A stretch of DNA of 64,000 bases from Bactericera cockerelli (taxonomy: Eukaryota; Arthropoda; Insecta; Hemiptera; Triozidae): positions 1,080,683 through 1,144,682 of the forward strand of contig CM044965.1 of the NCBI GenBank assembly GCA_024516035.1. Direction: 5' to 3'. Made by a program: the position numbers and the translations under genes. Under the pieces are notes generated by a model. It had not been told where the DNA came from, did not search any database, and saw only the letters and a program-made list of their open reading frames with translations. Positions 58,823 through 64,000 of the stretch are shown in pieces (position 1 is the stretch's first letter; the number at the start of each line of letters is the position of its first letter).

Positions 58823-61800
58823 CGGCAACCACCCCAACAGATCAAAACGCAAGGAAACTTAATTAATGCTAACTTTACACATGTAAACAAGGATGAAGAA
58901 ATATTGATAACAAACAAATTTGATAAGGAAAAAAGAAACTTGAACGTCCTGTGGCTGAACGTTAACGGACCAAAGAAGTTAAATTTGCTCTTGAGTAGTA
59001 ATGAGTTATTAGAATTTGAATTTATTTTCTTATCTGAGACCTGGGTAAGGGATTTCCATCTGAATTCAGTTTTAGGTGATACATACAACTTTTTATCTGT
59101 TCAAGCAACAAGAGTTGGAAATCTCGGAAGGTTTAAAGGGGGTTTAGTTTGCATATACAAAAAGAGCTTTAATGTCAATCTGGTACTTTCTAATGAATAC
59201 TGGCTGTTTATGTATGTTAAAGAACTAGACTTGGTGTTTGGGAACATATATCTTCCCCCTAATACACCTCTCCCCATTTTTCAGAACTTACAAATTGCTT
59301 TAGAAGAAATCGGAGACTCTCACCCTTGCAAGCAAATCTATGGGGGTGATATGAATGCGCGTATCGGGTCACTAAACCAAGGAGATGAAGAATGGTTTGA
59401 GGGTTCTTCTCTGTACCACGAGCGCCTTACCAGGGACGTCACTTGCAATGCTTCCGGTCGTCACATTGTGGGTGTCATGCAGGATATTGGGTGTGTGGTT
59501 TTAAATGGTAGGTCAGTTAATGATTCTCCTGCTAGTTACACTTACGTGGGGCACCGAGGGCAGAGCTGTGTGGACCTGGTTTGGTGTAGTTTGAGTACAC
59601 TCAGTATTATTACCGATTTCAAAGTGTCCGATTTCTTTTTGGCATCTGATCATTTACCTATTACTGTTAGTCTTAAAAGTAATCTATTGAAAGATGAGGT
59701 ATCATTTATTTCAAACGGTCCAAAAATAATTTGGTCCCAGGCTAAGTCTGAGCAGTACTACAGCGCTCTTGAGTCTCTAAACCTGATGGTTGATGTTTCC
59801 TATTTTACCACTGAGCAAGAATATCATTATATTAGAAACTTGTTAATTTTGGTTTGTAAAGAGTTAAGCCTTTATAAAGATGGTACAAAATGCAAAGGTA
59901 ATTTATTTAAAAAACTTTGGTATGATCAGGAGTGTCATAGTGCTAAATTCTTTATGAATCATCATTTGAGAGCAGCCAAAAGAGTAAATTTTTCTTCACC
60001 TTATGTTGAGGTCTTCCTCGAAGCAAAAAAAAGGTACTTAAAACTTCTAACAGACAAAAGGGTGAAATTTGAAACAAATATGTTATCTGCTCTAAGTGAT
60101 GTTAAAAATTCGGCACAGTTCTGGAAAACCATAAAAAGATATGGCTCTAGAAAGCAAAGAACACCTGAGCTGGATATTGGGGAGGTTGAGTCTCATTTCA
60201 GGGAGGTTTTCTCCATGAAAAGTCCTGTTAGTGATGTCATTAAAGTTGAGGTTTTACAGGTGGAGAACGCTTTAGGTGTATTTAACATTATGTTAGATGG
60301 GGATGTTTCTACCCAGGAGTTTGATTTCTGCCTTAAGAATTGTAAAAACAATAAGGCTGGTGGGGAGGATTTACTCATTTATGAGTTATTTAAGCACATG
60401 CCAGAGCAGTTAACTGCCAGAGTAGTGGCACTCTTTAATAAAATCATTCAAACTGAAGTTGTTCCTCAGAGCTGGTCAAACATACTCATGTTCCTTCTCT
60501 TTAAGAAGGGTGATGTTAGTAATATTGACCATTATCGTGGCATTTCATTAATAAACGTTATATGCAAGCTATTCACTCAAATTCTAACAAACAGGTTAAC
60601 AGCTTACTGCGAGGAGGCAGGTGTCTTGCCAGAGAACCAGTGCGGGTTTCGGGCGGGTAGGTGCTGCTCAGACTTGGTGTTCACTTTGAGCTCTGTTGTA
60701 CACTTGAACATTAGACTGCCTAAATCAAAGGTCTTTGCGGCCTTTGTGGATTTCCGTAAAGCTTTTGATGGACTGCTTCATGATGTTCTATGGTACAAAC
60801 TTTTCAAGCTTGGGGTGAGTGTTAAATTCATAAATATTTTGCGAAATTTGTACAGCAATGCAAAAGTTCAGGTTAAAATAACAAAGCCAAAAGCAAGAGA
60901 AGGTGAACGTCAGGAAGCAGTCCTAGATGAGTTTGAACAAGTCCTTAGCCAGGTTGATTATAACCGCACCCTAACTAAGCCTATTAATGTTCAGCAGGGT
61001 ATTTTGCAAGGTGATACGATTTCACCACTCCTTTTCAGTCTTTTTGTTTCTGACTTTGAGGAATTCCTGAGAGCAAACGGTGCCACTGGCTTAAACGTAG
61101 ACGGTCATATTGATCTGGTGGTTCTATTCTATGCAGATGACCTTGTTTTGTTTGGTTCCTCACAGATTGATTTACAAAGAAAATTAAATCTTCTTAAGAA
61201 ATATTGTGATATGTTCACTTTGACTGTAAATGTAGACAAGACAAAAATTGTTATCTTTAGAAAAAAGGGTGGGTACCCTAGGAGTTGTCAGTTCTCCTAT
61301 AATGGGGAAAATTTGGAAATTGTAAAAGACTTTACGTACCTAGGAATAAAATTTTCCAGTTCTGGGTTGTTTCGTATTGCAAGCGAGCACGCATATGTTA
61401 AGGGCAAGGCGGCAACAGCCAGGATATCTGAGATCGTTAAGAGTTCTAAAGTAGCTGATTTGGAAGTTTGGAAAAAACTTTTTGATTCAGTTGTCCTGGC
61501 CACTGCCCTCTATTGTGCTGAAGTATGGGCGTGGAGGTACGTGGAGGACTTGGAAAGAGTACAAACTTTCTTCTACAAATCAATTCTTTACCTCACCCGA
61601 TCAACACCCGGTCATTACCTCAGAATGGAGTTAGGGCTTGTTATGTTGAAAAAATTAGTTCTCCAAAAAATGTTAAATTGGTGGTGCAAGATCCTCTCAA
61701 TGTCTAATGATCGTTATCCAAAAATTTGCTTTTTAGAACTCTTGAAGCAATGTAATAATATTGACAGGATTGTGGATGTAAGGTACAATTGGTGCAAACA

Positions 61801-62359
61801 GTTAAAATGGGTGATCAGTGATCTTGGTTTTGACAATATGTGGGTAAACCAGGATATAGAAACTATCAAAAATATTATACCAGAGATCCTAGACGAACTA
61901 GTATCTAGATTGCGGTCAAATGACATCAAAAGAGTGGAGGAGTCGCTCTACAGTTCGACTTTCAAATGTCTGGTCACTCATCCCATAGGTTTGGGGGCAT
62001 CAGTTTGGCTTACATCCCCTGAGGTAACTCTGCATAAGAGAAGATTTTTCTGTCAACTGCGACTATCAGGGGACGAATTTGCTGTTATTTCCTATGGTAG
62101 TTTGAAGTCTAAATTTGAAGGAAAATTTTTTTGTACAATATGCAATTCAAAATTGATGGATACTGTATGGCATTTCTTTTGCTCCTGTCCAGTTTTCAAA
62201 AATGTTCGTAAAAGATACCTGGGTGCAGAAATTGTCAGCCTTCATAATTTTTTGATTGATCTCAAATCTATCACCTCAAATGTTGTGATGGATAATATTC
62301 TTTCATACTACATGACTGTAGCAAGTGAAAGAAACTTTATTCTAGAGAACCCTCTTTAG
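58817..62359 (+). CDS. LINE ORF2 protein: AP endonuclease and reverse transcriptase
   Basis: Open from the codon after the ORF1 stop to TAG at 62359. No AUG occurs in frame until nt 59210, which is already inside the endonuclease; nt 58904 is TTG. Counting from 58904: endonuclease with LNVNG (18), LSETW (43-47), GDMNARIG (148) and SDHLPIT (247). Reverse transcriptase with HYRGISLIN, GFRAGR (~580), AAFVDFRKAFDG, GILQGDTISPLLFSLF and the YADD catalytic site (743). C-terminal Cys/His motif CTIC...WHFFC (~1077). It nicks target DNA and primes reverse transcription of the element RNA. All key residues are present, with no frameshift. Translation probably depends on readthrough from ORF1. Confidence 0.93.
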   Translation, partial: QPRQPPQQIKTQGNLINANFTHVNKDEEILITNKFDKEKRNLNVLWLNVNGPKKLNLLLSSNELLEFEFIFLSETWVRDFHLNSVLGDTYNFLSVQATRVGNLGRFKGGLVCIYKKSFNVNLVLSNEYWLFMYVKELDLVFGNIYLPPNTPLPIFQNLQIALEEIGDSHPCKQIYGGDMNARIGSLNQGDEEWFEGSSLYHERLTRDVTCNASGRHIVGVMQDIGCVVLNGRSVNDSPASYTYVGHRGQSCVDLVWCSLSTLSIITDFKVSDFFLASDHLPITVSLKSNLLKDEVSFISNGPKIIWSQAKSEQYYSALESLNLMVDVSYFTTEQEYHYIRNLLILVCKELSLYKDGTKCKGNLFKKLWYDQECHSAKFFMNHHLRAAKRVNFSSPYVEVFLEAKKRYLKLLTDKRVKFETNMLSALSDVKNSAQFWKTIKRYGSRKQRTPELDIGEVESHFREVFSMKSPVSDVIKVEVLQVENALGVFNIMLDGDVSTQEFDFCLKNCKNNKAGGEDLLIYELFKHMPEQLTARVVALFNKIIQTEVVPQSWSNILMFLLFKKGDVSNIDHYRGISLINVICKLFTQILTNRLTAYCEEAGVLPENQCGFRAGRCCSDLVFTLSSVVHLNIRLPKSKVFAAFVDFRKAFDGLLHDVLWYKLFKLGVSVKFINILRNLYSNAKVQVKITKPKAREGERQEAVLDEFEQVLSQVDYNRTLTKPINVQQGILQGDTISPLLFSLFVSDFEEFLRANGATGLNVDGHIDLVVLFYADDLVLFGSSQIDLQRKLNLLKKYCDMFTLTVNVDKTKIVIFRKKGGYPRSCQFSYNGENLEIVKDFTYLGIKFSSSGLFRIASEHAYVKGKAATARISEIVKSSKVADLEVWKKLFDSVVLATALYCAEVWAWRYVEDLERVQTFFYKSILYLTRSTPGHYLRMELGLVMLKKLVLQKMLNWWCKILSMSNDRYPKICFLELLKQCNNIDRIVDVRYNWCKQLKWVISDLGFDNMWVNQDIETIKNIIPEILDELVSRLRSNDIKRVEESLYSSTFKCLVTHPIGLGASVWLTSPEVTLHKRRFFCQLRLSGDEFAVISYGSLKSKFEGKFFCTICNSKLMDTVWHFFCSCPVFKNVRKRYLGAEIVSLHNFLIDLKSITSNVVMDNILSYYMTVASERNFILENPL

Positions 62360-62548
62360 TAGTTAGTATTTAAATGTATTAGTTGTTTTTTCATTGTAAT
62401 TGAGTATCATTTATTTATTTCTAATTTTGTAAATTTTTATATGTTTATCTTTCATGTTCTTTTTTTTCAAAATTTATAGTAATCATGTTGTTTTTTAATT
62501 GTTATCACAAAAAAAAAAAAAAAAAAAAAATTGTAACATCATAATACA

Positions 62549-62554
62549 AATAAA
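62549..62554 (+). terminator. polyadenylation signal AATAAA of the LINE
   Basis: AATAAA lies 13 bp before the end of the element, followed by an (AT)n tail. Confidence 0.6.
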
Positions 62555-62584
62555 GATATATATATATAAAAAGTTAATGACAGG

Positions 62585-62690
62585 GAACTTACCACAAGTG
62601 CTAGAGTCAATACAGTGTTGCCGACTAACGTTTCACTCAAGTTCTATCTGGTGATGCTTACCTGGGAACAGATGAAGAGAAATGCATATT
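62585..62690 (-). repeat. repeat F, second copy
   Basis: aacttaccacaagtgct, gatgcttacctgggaacaga and aaatgcatatttttaatt match 41160-41262. The LINE inserted just beside it. Confidence 0.55.
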
Positions 62691-64000
62691 TTTAATTACG
62701 GGTAGATACAATAGTACATACAATTTGATTGAAACATGAGTTCATTGAAATACTGTTGCTGAAATTTCTTCGCCATCACAAAATCTTGTAAGGATTGTAA
62801 GGATCGACACTTTTGATTTATAGCCGCCATGATATCAACCACACCTGACATAATGTTCAACACAAATGTTATAGGTTATGATGCCATGCCGAAAACTTTT
62901 TGTTACAAACATTTGCTCAAGATCTTGGCAATACTTTCCTCAAGCCAAAACTCTTCGATCGATCATAAAACTTTCTGAAACTTCAAAAATGCTTTCTCAC
63001 GCAACATAACAAGTTGAAAGAAATTCCGACAGGACAACTAATTCGTACACAAGCATAACGGGAAGATTACAGAGGAAAAAAACTCGAGAAAAGGAAATAA
63101 TATCATTATTCCCAACTTGAACTTAACTACCCCACCTTCTCCCCCTGATAAACGAGGGTTTTTTCTCGTATTTTTCTTCTCGTTTTACCTCCTCCTTCTC
63201 CTTTTTTCAGTCTTGTAAATCCCCTGCCCTTTTGTTGGTAAGAAACCCCCCTATTCAGGGGTAGTGGGCTCGAAGAAGCCGGCAATTTTCCCAGCCAGTT
63301 TTTTGCCCCTAAATAAATTCCCCTTCCTACTCTTCTTGGGAAAGAAAACCCCCCTGACATTTTCCTCAGCCTCTACTTCCCTCCTTGTTCTCTTCCTGCA
63401 AAACAAAATGCTAATCCAGACTTGCGTCTCGCAACAACTAAACTTCTACCTTCGTGCTCGGAAAACGTGTTTGGAAAGTTAAAGAAAAGTGCCGTCAAGC
63501 CCGCAGGGTGGGTGGCTTGAGAAGTGAGTGCTCCAGAGCCCGGCTGTACTGGGAATAGGTTATAATGGGGAATATCTGAGCAGTTTTAAAGTGTCTAGCG
63601 CCGCAAAATTTCGAGACTGTACAGTAATGTACAGTCATGAGTCGACTGTACAAGGTACAGATTGTAAATTTTCAGGTATTGAAGGCACTTCAGTAATAAA
63701 AAAGGTTTGAGAGGGTTTTCAGAACTGGGAAGGAAAGTTTGGTCAACACAATTTAAGAGGAAAAACGTGAGTGTTAATGAAGACTTGTCTAGATTTCTAG
63801 AAGTGAAGTTAGAACTCTCAGGTCAACTATTACTATTAACCCCCTTATATGAAGAAAAAAAAAAAAAAAAAAAAACTAGAAATGTTTAACGACTTCTCAC
63901 TTAGCTTAAAATACCCAAAAAATGGTAATACTGATTTGATGGATAGCCCTGTGAGGATTGTAAAATCACACTATCTTTGAACGTACTCTTGCAGGATAAA
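62691..64000. other. AT-rich flank, no gene recognised
   Basis: Pyrimidine-rich at 63120-63400. Clustered gtacag words at 63618-63660. Short frames only. Confidence 0.5.

Larger units (their letters stand above)
57284..62567 (+). mobile_element. full-length APE-type non-LTR retrotransposon (LINE)
   Basis: The 5,284-bp element is flanked by aaaaagttaatga at 57271-57283 and 62568-62580. The leading As could belong to the tail, so the true duplication is 8-13 bp. It has a 471-bp 5' UTR, ORF1, ORF2, a 3' UTR with an internal A-run (62512-62530), an AATAAA signal at 62549 and a short (AT)n terminus. Both reading frames are open apart from the UAG between them, and the duplication is perfect, so the insertion looks recent and possibly competent. 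The clade is not assigned. Confidence 0.9.

Noticed and set aside
58411..59088. 225-codon minus-strand ORF across the ORF1/ORF2 junction
   Set aside because: It is antisense to well-supported LINE coding sequence.

Overview
The window looks like AT-rich, repeat-dominated DNA from a eukaryote, most probably an insect. The evidence is spliceosomal introns, several families of tRNA-derived SINEs, a 5S-rRNA-derived SINE, an intact non-LTR retrotransposon, Transib/RAG1-like, Tc1/mariner-like and hAT-like DNA transposons, long GA/GT microsatellites and degenerate minisatellites. A hemipteran is a guess from the repeat style, not something the sequence proves. No bacterial-style operons, rRNA genes or CRISPR arrays are present.

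Left end (1-2.7 kb): two phase-compatible exons on the minus strand give the C-terminus of a PP2C (PPM1E/F-like) protein phosphatase. The intron upstream of the PP2C exon holds about 18 tandem copies of that exon's own 3' splice site plus its first ~42 nt. Most of the remaining window is intergenic or deep-intron DNA. The rest of the phosphatase gene was not found.

Middle (3-57 kb): a mosaic of mobile elements. Main items are a minisatellite next to an LTR-like end (3.2-5.3 kb); a dimeric SINE with one target duplication (9.53-9.81 kb); a 1,675-bp Transib-like element (9,851-11,525) whose ends look like RAG recombination signals and which carries a broken RAG1-like N-terminal coding remnant; a 2,750-bp element with 457-bp terminal inverted repeats (15,812-18,561) inserted at a TA in a minisatellite and carrying a transposase reduced to its two ends; two 5S-derived SINEs (39.3 and 50.3 kb); an 8-bp-TSD hAT MITE (52.2 kb); a TA-TSD MITE (52.5 kb); and roughly sixteen copies or fragments of one abundant SINE family. 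A few candidate single exons are listed at low confidence.

Right end (57.3-62.6 kb): a full-length APE-type LINE, 57,284-62,567, with an up to 13-bp target-site duplication and both ORFs open. ORF1 and ORF2 lie in the same frame and are separated only by one UAG. The codons after it are CAA CCA, which fit the CARYYA readthrough context known from tobamoviruses, and ORF2 has no in-frame AUG before its endonuclease domain. This suggests ORF2 is made as an ORF1-ORF2 fusion by stop-codon readthrough. The last 1.4 kb shows no recognisable gene.
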